Assembly (NCBI GenBank): GCA_019614645.1
Contig: JABWDB010000016.1
Coordinates: forward strand, 744,001-808,000
Reading direction: 5' to 3'
Origin: Stratiolaelaps scimitus
Taxonomy: Eukaryota > Arthropoda > Arachnida > Mesostigmata > Laelapidae
Length of the DNA stretch: 64,000 nt
Each line of letters starts with the position of its first letter. Position 1 is the first letter of the stretch. This document shows positions 50,196 to 63,281 of this stretch, in pieces. Both the position numbers and the translations under genes were made by a program. The notes below the pieces were generated by a model. It searched no databases and was not told the origin of the DNA. It saw nothing but the letters and a program-made list of their open reading frames with translations.

Positions 50196-53100
50196 ATGCA
50201 ATGACAACCTGAAGGACTCGCCATGTTTCTGTTTGCGATACCAATCGTTGCATGTGAACCCGATGTCTAATATTAGATATACAAACAAAACGATTTCAAT
50301 GGAGCACTCTAGTAAATGTTGAATTGTCGACGTGTAGTGATAAATAGCTGAGATAATACAGTGCAACTTCGATCTCCATCACTAATGAGAATGCAATCAT
50401 CGCGATAGGAATTTGGCAGTTATCCGTAAGACAACGTTTATATACTAGCTGTTTTTTTGTCAATATAATTTGAAATTGACGCCGACTTATACCATTAATT
50501 GTTTCCTTCCAATTAATCTAGACCACCAGCGTTATACTGGAATTCCCTGAGCAACCGCATCAGGTTTCTCTCCGATGCTACATTAATGATAGCTTACATT
50601 CTACAGTCGACCGTCATTAAGTCAGTAATGAAACTCGTCAAATCTACAAGTCGTTCCGGTCACAACAGTATACAGCTCAATCCACTAATAGAAGCATTCA
50701 AATACGCATTGTGGATACCTTGAAGTTTGGTGGGCATGAAATATTAAACTGATGCAAACCCAATATCGGTGTGTGATTAAATACCCACCTGCGAAAAGAC
50801 TGCAGCCGTCGACGGTAAGTGGTAATGGTTCGTGCCTACATTAGTGGTAACGCCACACTCCGTACCACGTTATCGGCCGACAAAAGCTCTAATTGTTAGT
50901 TTTTTCTTTCAATATACAACCCTTGAAATCAATGACTTTAACCACATCACATGCATCAACTAATTACTTTACGTATGACACCCGCTCCTGCCGGTAGGAT
51001 GGCAGATTCTTCTATTGAATACGAGCCAGAACGTATCAAGATCGCCCCGCTTGCTGATCCGGACTCCACACTTAAGTAAGTCCTAATCAAAAATCGAAAT
51101 ATAATATGTATTCCCGGCGTTATTTGAACATTACACATAGTCACTCATATGCTCGCGGTGCGCACTTTGCGTCGGAAACCCCGTCAATAACGGGTCCCGA
51201 CTATGCCCTCTGATGAACAACGATCGTACACTCGTTCTTAAAAGGTACCGTTAACGTGGCGAACATTGATTGCCACGGTGGCTTAAACGGCCGATTCTCT
51301 GCACAAAAACGCAGCCGGATAGCAGCGCAGAAGAACCGCCATCTGGCGCATAATAATTTCAATTGATTTTACATTCACTATACACTCTTTACAGACATAC
51401 AATAGGGCACATTCACAATGAACAGAACAACAAGATGAATTTGTATGGTCCCAAGCCCGACATTTACAGAACAGTTCAAAGCATGCGCGTACAAGCAAAT
51501 ACACATCAGTAACACTCAGTCAATGCTAGCCATTGCAAAGAACACTAGAGGCCAAATAAATACAGACACATAGGCTATACGAGAGCGAGTTCCTCTGTGT
51601 TATAGACGTAAAAAAAAGTTCGAGAGAGACAAATTGGACACAAAGGATCGGCGAATTTTGTACCCGAATTGGACATTTGCTGAGCCCCACTACTCTGATA
51701 CGTCACGCTGTTCTCACCCATATGAGGGAGTTGGCTGACCGACTGTCACTTTGCCGACGTGTCAGAATAGCCAGTACCAGACCAGATTGTACTAACACAC
51801 CCTTCGTATTAGGTGTTGATAAAAGCACAAAACAGGCCAGCACACCGTTCGTGATAGCTACACGTAAATGGCAACAACAAGAAGATCCCACGTACAACAA
51901 GAGAATAACATGTGAGTAAATGTGTCGATGGGTGATGCATGTCGAACTTGAGCTAAAGTTTACCTGCAATGATATTCAATTCAAAGGCAATGTGGTCGAA
52001 AAATTGTGCGATAAAGGCATTCCCTTTTTGGAGAAGTTCACATGTATTCATTATGATTTGTACGATTTGTTGAGCTCGACAACAGCGAACATGAGGTACG
52101 TGACGAAGAACAAATGAATAAGAAGCCCGCACAAGGGCCGTCAAAGGTGACCTTGGTCAACTGAAGAATTTCTAGTACATTTCAAGTAGACAAATCACAT
52201 TAGTATTTGCAGATTAATGATTTCATGATCTGCTCATGTAAAATAATATCATAATACATAGACTTAACTTACATAGAACCGACTCCGGCTGGCCCTGAAG
52301 GTCCCTAGACGATTACGAGTATTACTTTGTCGCACAACAGAGCGCCTTCACGACATCCGATGGCTACTGCTACTCTAAAAGACTGCCTTAAGTGCGAACT
52401 TGATTTATGCAAGCATTGACATATGTGTGCGTCGCGGCTGATTTAAAAGTGGCCGCGTATTTATTATCCGCAAAGCGAGTCAAAGGTTCATGTAGACTGT
52501 GATCCCTTCTTCTGTTTCGCGCCTTTTGAACTGGTAACAATGTGCCCAGCTCGGACGATCTAAAGGATAATTCGAAAGGATGGCAGATGGCTGGAACCGC
52601 TCATCATGTTGCAGCTTATTAATCGAAGGCTAACTGCACGGCAACGGTTTCGTTACCCTGTACAAATTGTCAACTGATCAATAGACTAATTCGAATGATT
52701 CGATGATATTCACCTGAATACATATGTTGGTGAATGACATGAAGTTCATAAATTCACTTCGCAACTCTCATAACAATAAGAAAGGATAAGCTCCAGACAA
52801 CGACAACCGATGTTTCGCCTCAGGGCGGGCTTAAAGATAGTTGTTGTCAAAGTATGATCTCTTGGCGGCTTTGTCGTGCCATCGAACAAAGTGAATTGAA
52901 AAACATGTCTAGAGATGCAAATGTAATATATATTAGTTGATCGTCACTTTTTTTTTACTTTTTCGCAAATAGTATGATTGCCATAATTATCTTATTGTAG
53001 TCACTGTCCGACAAAGGCCAGATCCGTCCGTCGCCCGTATGGTCTTAGTCATATGCTTCTTATAAGATACTGATTTATTACCAGAATGAAGTTACAATAG

Positions 53101-53659
53101 CTTCGAACTTCTACGTCGCCAGCGTCATCCAAACATAAGCAGACTCTGAGTGGGCAAGACAGAGAGTAGGCCTGTTTTGCTATACAGACGCTACATTGTT
53201 TATGTTTCCCATCATTCGTTTTGGGGTCGTCTCAGCCGTTTGCGCAGATTCGGATAGACAGAGTAATTAATCGCGGGCCGTGCAATTTACAAGGATGGCT
53301 TCGAGGCTGTACTTTACGTGTGGCTCGAGGTTATTAGCGCTCAGGTTAGCTTCTATGGGAATTACCTCGATTTTGAAATGTACCGTAATGCATACAAATA
53401 ATAATGCAAGTACACTCACAGCTGCATCGTCACTAAAATGAAAAGGTATGAAGAATCTCTATATAGCTTTGTAATCGTTAGCATAATGCGATCGTCGTCT
53501 GCGATGATGACGAGTTTCTTTCATTCATTCTGTAAATTCTCCAGGAGAGCAAAGTTCGTACCCTGTCAAGGGTTTCAGTTCTTCGAGGCAAATTCTCCTC
53601 CTGGTGATAAATTTTCCCCAAGTAATTTTGGCTGGTACTGGGGTTGACAGGATCATTTT

Positions 53660-53810
53660 TCTAAATGTGCAAACGAACCCTTGAAAGGAACGGAGACAAC
53701 TGGATCCTTAAGTAAGGACGGTACAGATGACCATGAGAAAGCTAACTTATTTAAGGACGTTTTCACAAGTGTATCCTTTAAGTATTACGTCATCTCGCAA
53801 AAAATGACTC
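53660..53810 (+). pseudogene. LINE reverse-transcriptase fragment
   Basis: DGTDDHEKANLFKDVFTSV near 53,718-53,775 matches the segment just upstream of non-LTR RTs (D-G-x-x-x-x-D-x-x-E-K-A-N-L-x-x-x-x-F-x-S-V). It is preceded by a matching G-S-L-x-x-D-G context. The expected RT core downstream is not readable, so only this fragment is called. Clade unknown. Confidence 0.5.
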
Positions 53811-56800
53811 AAATGATATGCGAGGCACCATCTATATGCATTATAGATCTTATGAAGATGGGACTGTTCCCGAATTTCTTAAGAAGTCCATTGTGAGAGA
53901 ACTTGGAAATCCTCATTTAGATCAGTTCTTTTTGGTTTTGTTTTCTGCGGACAGTCTCTATCTGCTACTACTTCTGTGCATTTTTATATCGTGATACTAT
54001 GTTCATAGATTTGCGCAATTCCAGAAGGCGCCGTCGCGTCCTGAAAACTCACCGGGTCGATTTTGTTCAGTAGTGTCTCCAATCATGTTTACAGAGGCAG
54101 CGTAGCTACTCTTTTTCGTAAATGTAGCCAATATTCTATCACAACGAGCCTCCCAATCAGAAAGAGAGCTGAACTGTACATTTGCGCTCAGAATCGAATA
54201 GTAGCTCTTATAGTCAGACATACAGATTTCATGGTGGATACAAGATGCGATGTCAAAAACAACGTGAAAAATGGAGCTCTGACAGAATCCAGGAAGTCCT
54301 AGGTGACGACGATGCCTTCTTACCCCTGCGATCTAGATGAACTATATGCCTTACTTTCGGGAAAGGGGATGTTGTCATGCGGAACTTGTCACACACCATG
54401 GGGAGTGAGATCTTTATTTTCTGTGGATAAATGCAGAAGGTTGGGTTGCACTATCCTACTATAGCACTGAAGCCAAAACAGTGACGGAGCCATTGAAGGA
54501 CATGAGTAAGCGGACCTGATTATGTCAGAACACTAAGCCTTATATAGGCGGGCGATATGTCACAATGGCTCAATGGTACGACCATATTAGCAACTAATTT
54601 TATTTAAATAATTTTTTAGTATTCGAAACGGATACTACGGGTGGGTATCTGTATGCTAGTGTAATTAAATCGACTCTGTCTAGCTGCATCCTTCGAAATA
54701 CATGTTTTGTCGACATCTCCTCAGATATGAAGCCACAGTATGAGGCGTTGTAATGACTCACGATGCGCATCTAAACTTGGAGCTGCCACTTGGAGTGATC
54801 AATCAGAAATCCCATTTCGCTCAACGACTGGGACGTGCCAAAGAACTTTCCCGGCGTTTTTGTTTAAAATTCAGGATAGCATAAATTATGTGACGCCGGA
54901 ATGGAAGACTGGCCATACTTAGCACGACAGGCAAGCGATATGGAAACTTCGCATTGTGCAGCAGCGAATTGCTTGTTAAGATGCTCTAACTCCCAGGGAA
55001 TATCCAGTACATCTAGAAAAGAATATCGACAATGAATGACGACGGCCCGTACATGTCTAGTTGCAAATATAAGCAATGACCAATGCACCAGAAAACTCTT
55101 GGGGTATAGAGAGAGACCAACCTCCTCGTGAAGCTATTTTTCCGTAACGTAACTAACGTAAGTTATATCAGTGCATATATGCAGTAGTCCCTCAGTTATT
55201 AGCCACAAGAAGCACACGAAAATAAGGGCCATTTGGTATCATACCATCAATAAGATGTTATACGAACGTTACGTCATACAATCGAAATTAAGCAATGCAT
55301 ATTTATTCATGTATCTGCATAACCAAGAGGAACAGATATGCCCACTATAATTACCTTCGTTCGTTCATTCACAAGACTCATTTTGTGGTTGGTGTTAGAA
55401 GAAACGCCTCGAACCTGAACGGCACTTTCTGTTCATCCATAAGCCGATGTCGGAAGCCGAAATGAGAATCGATTTTCTGTAATATCCTACCACCCGGAAT
55501 TAATACTCCTTTTTTTCCGTCTGACTTTATATATAACACTATGGAGGATGGCTGCCGAAGTAGTGGTAAAGAACGTCCTTTATTCAATCGAATTATTCCA
55601 ACTTCTCTCACTCGCGGCAGCGCCCACCCTTTTTGTATCCCTTATTCCGTCTCGGTTTTTTTTTGTCTCTACGAGATGGCACAAGCTCCTTCCGAACGTG
55701 ATGGCCCTCCCCGAATGATTACCCCCTCGTCAGCTGTGCGCCACTAGACAGGAGGATGACGATTGCATTTTGATGTCTTCCTTACCGTCTTGCTATCGCT
55801 CGCGGGAACCACCTCGAAGTGGGTGGGTGTCTCGGTCCTGTCGACGAGGTCCTTATACGAGGTCCTCGTATTCACACGATGATGGCGGCAACGGCGGCTG
55901 TTTTTTCGTCGCTCACATGCGTACTCTCTTACAGAAGGATTCGGTAGTAACTAGGAAAGATTTAAATAGGCGCCTAACAGTATGTGGGCTATAGCTATTT
56001 TCACGTTATTTGACGTGTACGTTTTGGGTCGTATTTACGTTAGAAGAGATAAGAAAGACAAGAGGTGCTTTTGCGCACCACATGGTCATTGGGAAATGCA
56101 GTGCACCCGTCACAACTTATAGGCTTTATTCAGTTTCGGCTAACAATACTCAGAATCTCGCACCCTATCCATTGGGCAAATGAAAATTCACCTCTCACAT
56201 AGACATCCATGCATTAAATTTTGTATAAATTGAAAAATGTAAATCGTAAACTGCCAAAATATGGTCCTTGTTTCCAAAACTCTCTCTAACAGACACACAT
56301 AAAAATAAATGCACCCACCTGAAAAACCAGTGACCGGGCAAATCGAGTAATTTCACGAGCTTTAATAAAGATAAGCGAATGGGAAATGATAAAAAGTAAA
56401 GTTAATTTATCATGAAATATGAAAAATAAAGTCTTTCTATAGAGTATAACTATACATATCTTCATTCGTTGAAGCTTGGTAACATAGACGTATATTGAAG
56501 CGATAATTTTGTCTCAAGATCGATTTCACGTGGTTTCAAAATATTAACAACAATCGGGGTGTCAACCAAGCGAGAAATCGGCTTGTGTTTGCAAAATAGT
56601 TACAAAATCAGATTAATGATTGTATTTATACCTAAATGAAGATTTGTTATGAAAATCAAACGCTCTCCTCTGTGACGACAGGATATAGTGGTGTCGTATG
56701 AACTTTCAAGACAACTGACGGTCATGAAATCTCAACTGCGTCACAAAATCTCAGTTGTTGTTAAACTCGAAAAATGCTGAGGAAGAGAGCGCTACTTACT

Positions 56801-57677
56801 TTGTATGCGTATGCATAATCTGTAAGTCTAATCACAATAAAAGTGTCCACCGTAGATTATACGGTTGCAATGACACCCAACAGCGTAAGCCTGGTAGTAG
56901 GTATCACTCCAGAAGGCTGTTGCTTATCATAACGACGCCATCTTAATGAGACCATCATAGTATAGATGACATACAAAGGAAGTGAACGCGCAATAACAAA
57001 ACAAGATGAAGGTCATAGCAAAAGACAAGCTAACAAGGGCCGAGTAGTAGTGATTACGCTGCAGGGGTGTGCCCGCGTGTGTGTCTCTGAGTGCGTGGCG
57101 TAGAAGAGTGTCCTCAGAGCACCCGACCGTGTGAGAGCACAGCTGTCCATGGTCTTGGCTCGTTTACTCGAAACCGCGAGTCTCACGGCGTATCCTGGAA
57201 CCGAGGCGGTATGAAATCCGTGCTCCAAAAGAAAACATGATTTTGGGTTTGCGACTTTGTCTTTTGGTCTCGAAACCTCTTATTCCCTATCTTGTTCACC
57301 GATGTGTAATAATAATAATGATATTGTGCACACTTAAAAAATAAATAAATAAGTATCTACATAATACATTAATATGTAGCAACGTGCGCATTCAAGCACA
57401 GATGATGAGTATCCCATATTTCAGAACGAACATGGCCTGGTTACCCGCACTACCCATGTGCGTTTGGCAAGACGTCCTTGAGAAGCTTGGCACAAACTGC
57501 TTGGCTACATAGGTAGGCTTACATCATATTTAATATATGTAATATATCAAACTGTTAAGAGCTGTCAATGGCAACAATTACAATAGGAAAACAGAAATGA
57601 AAATCTGACATTGCATAGAGTATCAATCTATTTTTGAGAATATTTTTGGCTTGCTCCACGAGGACGCTTTAAATCTA

Positions 57678-57691
57678 TTATATATATATAT
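57678..57691. repeat. Short (TA)n tract
   Basis: Fourteen-base TA run shortly before the 18-base direct repeats. Confidence 0.85.
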
Positions 57692-57712
57692 TTACACCCA
57701 GATCCAATCTGC

Positions 57713-57812
57713 TAGTGTGACCTCACACCACAGCTGTGGCCGGAGGCCTGTCACATAGGGGAACAGCTGAGGGTCAGCTCGAAAAACAATTTTTTAGTGT
57801 GACCTCACACCA
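57713..57812. repeat. Perfect 18-base direct repeats flanking 64 bases
   Basis: TAGTGTGACCTCACACCA occurs at 57,713-57,730 and 57,795-57,812. The unit is itself nearly palindromic (GTGTGA-CC-TCACAC). The GC-rich 64-base insert ends in CGAAAAACAATTTTT. It could be a target-site duplication around a small retroposed insert, or a duplicated regulatory site. Confidence 0.85.
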
Positions 57813-57976
57813 GTCCTATATTGATAAAACTGAAATGTACGGAATTGTTTCAGTTCAAAAATCCGGGGGTCAAATTTAATGCTAGTGCTGCATTCGATAG
57901 GATTAATGACTTCGCAGGACATTTAATAGACCTGTTGTATGTACAATATATTGCATATACGCTGCTTCTCGTATTG

Positions 57977-57994
57977 ATATATATATATATATAT
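57977..57994. repeat. (TA)n microsatellite
   Basis: TA run followed by a T-rich tract; no coding signal. Confidence 0.9.
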
Positions 57995-58680
57995 CTATTT
58001 TTTTTTCTTGTACACACATGATATCCCCTTCCGTGCGCCTTACAGATACATACAGTATTTGACGACCTATAATCCGACTCTTCACGATCTCTCCAATGGC
58101 TGTGTGTGCAATTGAATCAGCATGTACACTTTTTTTATATTCTTGATTCGCTCAGTTTTCTTAAATTCATTGTTCAACACCACCGTTTCATCCACGCTCG
58201 TCAAGGGGACGAATACATCCTAACGCGGTTTCAAATGGATGGAATTCTGGTCAGAGGACGCTCTAACTAAATATTATGAGCTTATCCACGAGCAATATTC
58301 TGCGTTTGTAAACGAAGAGCACCTACTCAAATAATTACAGAGGATGCAAAACCAATCGATATCGATTTTGGAAGCAAACAACAGGCCGTTGTTCTTACCG
58401 AGACACCTCAAACCATTGTTCGCATTGCAGCAAAGTGACCGAGACGACACACCCGCCGACAATGTTGAGATAGGCGAACGAACTAATGGATTCTTCGCAC
58501 CATATCACTCAATATCAGGCATGAGACAGAGCCTCACGCTTCAATTGGTCAAAAAATTGCTTTGGACCTGCAGCCATCCTCTACGCATTGTGGCCCACAT
58601 AGCCTATTTGAGAGATTCAACTAAAGTTGTATGGAATACTACCATTACTAACCTTCACACTTTTGTATATCCAGTTGTAT

Positions 58681-58682
<2 letters not shown>

Positions 58683-58716
<34 letters not shown>
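58683..58716. repeat. (TA)n microsatellite upstream of IR gene B
   Basis: Thirty-four bases of perfect TA, about 190 bases upstream of the IR gene B start codon. Length variation here could affect promoter spacing. Confidence 0.95.
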
Positions 58717-58717
<1 letters not shown>

Positions 58718-58902
58718 CTTGTGCTTGCTGTATACCTAACTAATTTAATAATATATCAATATTATGTAGTAATCGAGGAGAAATCAAGTTATGTAGATTT
58801 TCGAATAACTACCTGGTGGGCCCGAGCCATGCCGATACAGGGATGCGCGAGTGATCGACACAACATATTAAGTGGCCGATTTAAGACGGATATATATACG
58901 AT

Positions 58903-60240
58903 ATGGCCATTGAAGGCTTTGTTGCATTGTGTGCGATTCTTACACTTCTAAAAGTTAACTACCTTCAAGTTGACCTTTTTTCATCGGTGGAATCTGCTGC
59001 TCTGGTTCGTGTGATCACTGGATGCGGACCCAGGCTTACAATCAACCCGATTGTATGTGAAATAAGTCACTACCATCTTAACTACAGCCCGGCGATTGGA
59101 ATACATCGACCGCTACTCGTGGCAAACACGGTCAAAAAACGATATCTACAGTATCTTGAAGAAGTATGTTACACCTCTGTTCATATGTGGTGTTGGCTGC
59201 GAGATTTGAAGAACATAACGGTAACTGAGCTGCCTAAAATTTGCGACGGATTTATTTTAGCCGACCAAGTTGAGATTGGCACAGAATTTCCGATGTTCTC
59301 GTCCAATTTTGTACAAGTCTTTGTGTCGCGGAAGAAATTCCAATTTTGTGGACGCCATGGCATCGGTACATCGGATGGCGTTTTTCAGATATCTGCAAAT
59401 GGCCTTAATATTGGGTACGTAATACAAGATGGTGAAATCTACAATGGGCCACTTACTGAATCGAAGAACTCAAAAAAGAAACATCTTCCAGGAAAGACAC
59501 AAGGATTCGAGCGAAGTCTCATGCTCGTCCTTGGATCCCATCTTAATATAACGTTTGTCAATCTATTTTCATACGGCAACGGACCTTATATACACTTCAG
59601 CAGGCCGAAGAGTGTTAGCAATATTTTACATGAAGACCTTTGGGACAGAACGACGACATCCTATGTCATAACTAAACAGGCCATAATGGCCTACGGTGAC
59701 CTTAGTGTAATAGATCCGAGAGATAGGTACACAGACTTCACAATAGTGGTTGATGTTGATGCTAATTCTTTTATATCACGAATGAGCTATCGAAAACTTT
59801 CCGGGGTCAAACTCCTTGCAGCGGGAGGAAAGATTCTCACAAATCTCTATTTCGTGGCAGCAACCATTGTTACAGCCTTGATGGTCACCGACTTGCGGGT
59901 TAACTCGAGAAAATGTCGACGAAGTACCAGTTTCCAAGATGTACTTTTCTACAATTCGATGCTACTCTTCCAGCAAAGCCATCCGTCATTACGTCTTCCT
60001 AGCAGAACTCTGCAGCTTGATTGCCTCTGGAGGTTAACAGTGTTTTTTATAGGAGCCACGTTTTCGGCCCGAATTGTTACTTTTTTAGCGTCGGTGGACG
60101 TTGATGGCAGAGTGGATTCGTTTGTCGAGATAGCCCAACTATTGCTTCGGCACAAAGAAGCCACTATATTTCATGACGTGAGAATTACCCAATTCCAACA
60201 GATTCGTGAGAAGAAGCACGTCGAACTAAAAGAATTACAG
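58903..60240 (+). CDS. IR gene B exon 1 (residues 1-446): N-terminus, S1, M1, pore, M3
   Basis: Starts MAIEGFVALC and ends TTACAG|GTAAGC, a strong donor. It keeps VHMWCWL (93-99), CDGFILA (114-120) and FCGRHG, the same cysteine framework as gene A, and a conserved SRxxYRKLSG segment before M1. Confidence 0.92.
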
Positions 60241-61839
60241 GTAAGCCCTTAATATTCTATTATCTACAAAACACACGTCGAAAATCTAGTCGTATTAAAT
60301 TCGGGTTGAGCACGTACAAATATATAAATATATATATATTAGGGGTGGAAATATGTGTTATCCAGTTTTTGCATGCTAATTAAAACGCTTATAGCTCGAC
60401 TTGTACTAAATGCTTTTTATTAAAAGTGGTCCCCTTAGGCTTCTACAGACTTCAATTCGAGTAAAGCTTGTTTATCATCGTGGAAGCTCATTCGACAATT
60501 ACATAACAGTGTGTCCATAGAAATGATTTGCTAGAGTTCAGTTTTTCGGGCATCACCTTGAATGGCCGCATTGACGATATTACGAAACAAGCACTTATAG
60601 GCCGTCACTACAGGTAGCTAATATAGCTGTATAACTGGTCCGTTATTTATCTCTCTACAATTCTGCAGTCTTTTTCACGAAAAGCACCTAACTAAGGAAT
60701 CATTAAAGGATTTCATCATGGAAGTTAGCCATTCCGAAAAAAAATGTGCGTGATACATCGTTATCGCTAACGAACTCAATGAAACAAGTTCAACAATGTT
60801 TTTTTTTAAGGTGATGACAACGAACAGTATCGGTTGTGACATAAGCAGCGGACAGTGTTTCGAGAACTTGATGGGCAGGCGGCTGTCGTTGGTCTTCTCC
60901 GAAGGGTTGATACTTCGACGGGGTGTGTGGGAGCGGGGAATCCAAAGAGAGATGCATCTTGCACACTCGACTTTGAACAACTGCTATCAAGCTTTCGCTT
61001 TATCTAAAGGGTGCTATTTGAAAGACCCCTTTAATAAGGTAAGTTGACGAACTCGCGAGCGAGAGAGGGTATCGCGGTCTTCTGCTTTACGCCGAAAATC
61101 GTCGTGTCAATAATAATATGTTTGAATTCGATGTTTGAATAAAAGATTCGATAAAAACAACGGTGATTTTTGTGCTATTAAGCATTCGTCGCATCATTGG
61201 GGTATTGTTCTGGGCTTTAACTGAACGTTTATTTAATTCTGAGCTCAAGTATCGAAACGATGCAATAAAATTAGTCTTTCTTTTTGGCGTTCGTCCACTG
61301 GCTCTTCAATTTACATTGGCACAGAAGTACCAACGGTAATCTTTGTGTAAACAAATTGTTCGATAACTGAGTCGTTTTGATTTAATTCGACTACTTATGC
61401 TATGGTGTAATCGTTTTTGAACTTCGTTTTGACCTAGGTGATTCGTCGTCTTCTCGAGGGTGGTGTTGTGAAGCACTTCAAGAATCGAGCGGGCTTGGAA
61501 GACTTTAATGCGATTCAAATGGACCGGAAGAATCTTATTATTGAGATGGATGAAGTCGAGGGATTATTTATCATACTTTTGATACTTCTAGCAGTTTGTG
61601 CTTTTGTGTTTCTTATTGAACATGTTATTATGTATGTCCAGAAGGGAAGAAGAATAGTTTCATATAACGATACTGTTCCCAATTCTGTTGTTTCTCGAAT
61701 CGAAGGTCCCGATCTAGTGGGCGCCCTATCAGGTAAACGTGACAGCGGAATTAAATCATTTAGAAATCTAACGCTGTCGAGAATTGTGGTACATTCGACG
61801 ACAAGACTGTACAAAGTGCAGAGCCGAAGTTTCCTTTAG
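58903..61839 (+). CDS. Ionotropic receptor (IR/iGluR-like) gene B, three exons, 655 aa
   Basis: Exons 58903-60240, 60811-61038 and 61438-61839 join in phase 0. Seen: hydrophobic start (residues 1-20); S1 ending in GDLSVIDPRDRYTDF, with R273 at the iGluR agonist-Arg position; M1 about 309-330; pore LLFQQSHPS with Gln at 357-358; M3 about 375-398 with FSARIVTFLAS in place of SYTANLAAFLT; S2 with NNCYQAFALSKG; M4 about 563-583 (EGLFIILLILLAVCAFVFLIE). It resembles IR gene A along its whole length, with strongest matches in the ligand-site block, M3 and S2. The predicted role is an odorant- or tastant-gated cation channel subunit at the sensory membrane, by family. The ATG is preceded in frame by TAA seven codons upstream. 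Confidence 0.92.
60811..61038 (+). CDS. IR gene B exon 2 (residues 447-522): S2 ligand-binding half
   Basis: The acceptor is a T9 tract ending AAG and the donor AATAAG|GTAAGT. It is one codon longer than the matching exon in gene A. It contains LMGRRLSLVFSEGLILRRG and NNCYQAFALSKG. Confidence 0.92.
61438..61839 (+). CDS. IR gene B exon 3 (residues 523-655): end of S2, M4, tail
   Basis: The acceptor is TTTGACCTAG. It begins VIRRLLEGGVVKHFKNRAGL, then M4, then a basic cytoplasmic tail, ending in TAG at 61,837-61,839. The VHSTTRLYK near the end is shared with gene A. Confidence 0.92.
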   Translation: MIRRLLEGGVVKHFKNRAGLEDFNAIQMDRKNLIIEMDEVEGLFIILLILLAVCAFVFLIEHVIMYVQKGRRIVSYNDTVPNSVVSRIEGPDLVGALSGKRDSGIKSFRNLTLSRIVVHSTTRLYKVQSRSFL

Positions 61840-62687
61840 ATGAATCGACAGAGGTCAGAAGTAATTGATAATAACGATTAATTCTGTAAGTGGCAAGACA
61901 GGTCTTTTTTTTTTATAATAGTACTCATAGCTTCAATATAGTAATACTCATATACTTGATCAACTACGTTGCGTCTAGAATATGTTTTTCTGTGCTCATC
62001 ACTAATGATTCTGGTGACGAATGAACTGAAAAGTTTAGGCCGTAAAGGTATGTCAACTTCCCGTAGACCCCTGTACGTTATGAGTATGCACACACGTATC
62101 ATGCATGTTATCTTGAGAGAGGTCTTCTTCTGGGCCAATTCAGGCCTACACGCCAGCGCACGTGCAAGGAAAATTAGAGTTTACTGAGTACATAAAATTA
62201 GGTATACTGACAGGGTAGAACTTACACACCTCGAAATATTTCCTACTCTACAGGTTTATTGTGTGTCCGCTACCACAAACTGCGTCATACCTTGCGCACA
62301 AGAAGATTGAGTCAAGATGCGCACAAGTTGGCTTAGTAGTTCCTGTAATCAGGATTTTGTCAAAGGTTACACGAAGGTTTTCGAATAGTACCACGGGTTA
62401 TTTTCCTGGCACTGCTACCTATTTCAAGCAGGTGTCTATGAAATTTTCAGGTGGAGACGTAAAATATCAACAAGTGTAAAACCAAATGACAAATATACAG
62501 AGTACGGCATAAGCACTAATTATGTGAACTCATTAAACATTAACATCCTTCCTAAACAATTATAGAAATGTTTAGAAGAAATATCGTTTTCACTTTATAC
62601 GCTCTTTGTGTCGAAGTTCCAAAGTGGAGTCAGGCTTTAAGTTCGATACACGTCATAGAAAACAACACCATAGACAGTAGCCAATAC

Positions 62688-62708
62688 TATATATATATAT
62701 ATATATAT
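62688..62708. repeat. (TA)n microsatellite
   Basis: Twenty-one bases of alternating TA. Confidence 0.95.
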
Positions 62709-63257
62709 GGTCCACAAAAAAGAAGTTGCCGCACAATATAGTGGGTTCGATGCTTGAAGTAATTTTTTGTTCCTATCGATGCAAAAGTTCCTTTTCCAGA
62801 AGGTTTCTTTTCAGTTTAAGACCGACACCTAATAGTGACTATCCTAATATTTTTCCTGGTAGCCGCCTTTTTTGGACAGCTTGCACATTTTTAATTTTTC
62901 TAGATTTATGTTAAAAATCTAAAAAAATTGTTGAACCAGATTAAAGTCCAACACCAATCAGACGTGGTCTTTCCAACGCACTTATAATATTTATAATCAA
63001 TATGCGGTGAGGGTTTGCAAAGTTACGGCTCAAAATAAAATGATTCAAGCATTCGGTTATCTCTAATGGAATGACTTTAAAAATTTATAAATTTCTAGCC
63101 GTTTGAACCCAGGAAACCCGTATATACACGGTGATGTGCGACACAATGTGCAATGTAAACTTTTACTTCACATATTTTATTCAACGAGAACCAAAGCGTT
63201 TGTAAAATGGCAGTCCCGTCAATAAACATCAATTCAAAATTGAAATTCCAATGTCTT

Positions 63258-63281
63258 TTATATATATATATATATATATAT
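63258..63281. repeat. (TA)n microsatellite
   Basis: Twenty-four bases of alternating TA. Confidence 0.95.

Larger units (their letters stand above)
46721..58902. other. Intergenic space between the head-to-head IR genes
   Basis: About 12.2 kb. Apart from the ORF at 46,875-47,189 and the LINE fragment near 53.7 kb it holds (TA)n tracts, a hairpin at 47,301-47,325, an AT-rich stretch at about 50,123-50,195, a GC-rich patch at 55,530-55,960 and an 18-base direct repeat near 57.7 kb. The two IR promoters should lie at its ends, but no core promoter is identifiable. Confidence 0.55.

Noticed and set aside
54560..54575. A-box-like TGGCTCAATGG
   Set aside because: No B box follows; a lone 11-base match is not evidence for a tRNA or SINE.
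58889..58898. TATATATA immediately before IR gene B
   Set aside because: Only about 5-13 bases before the ATG, too close to serve as a TATA box for this start.
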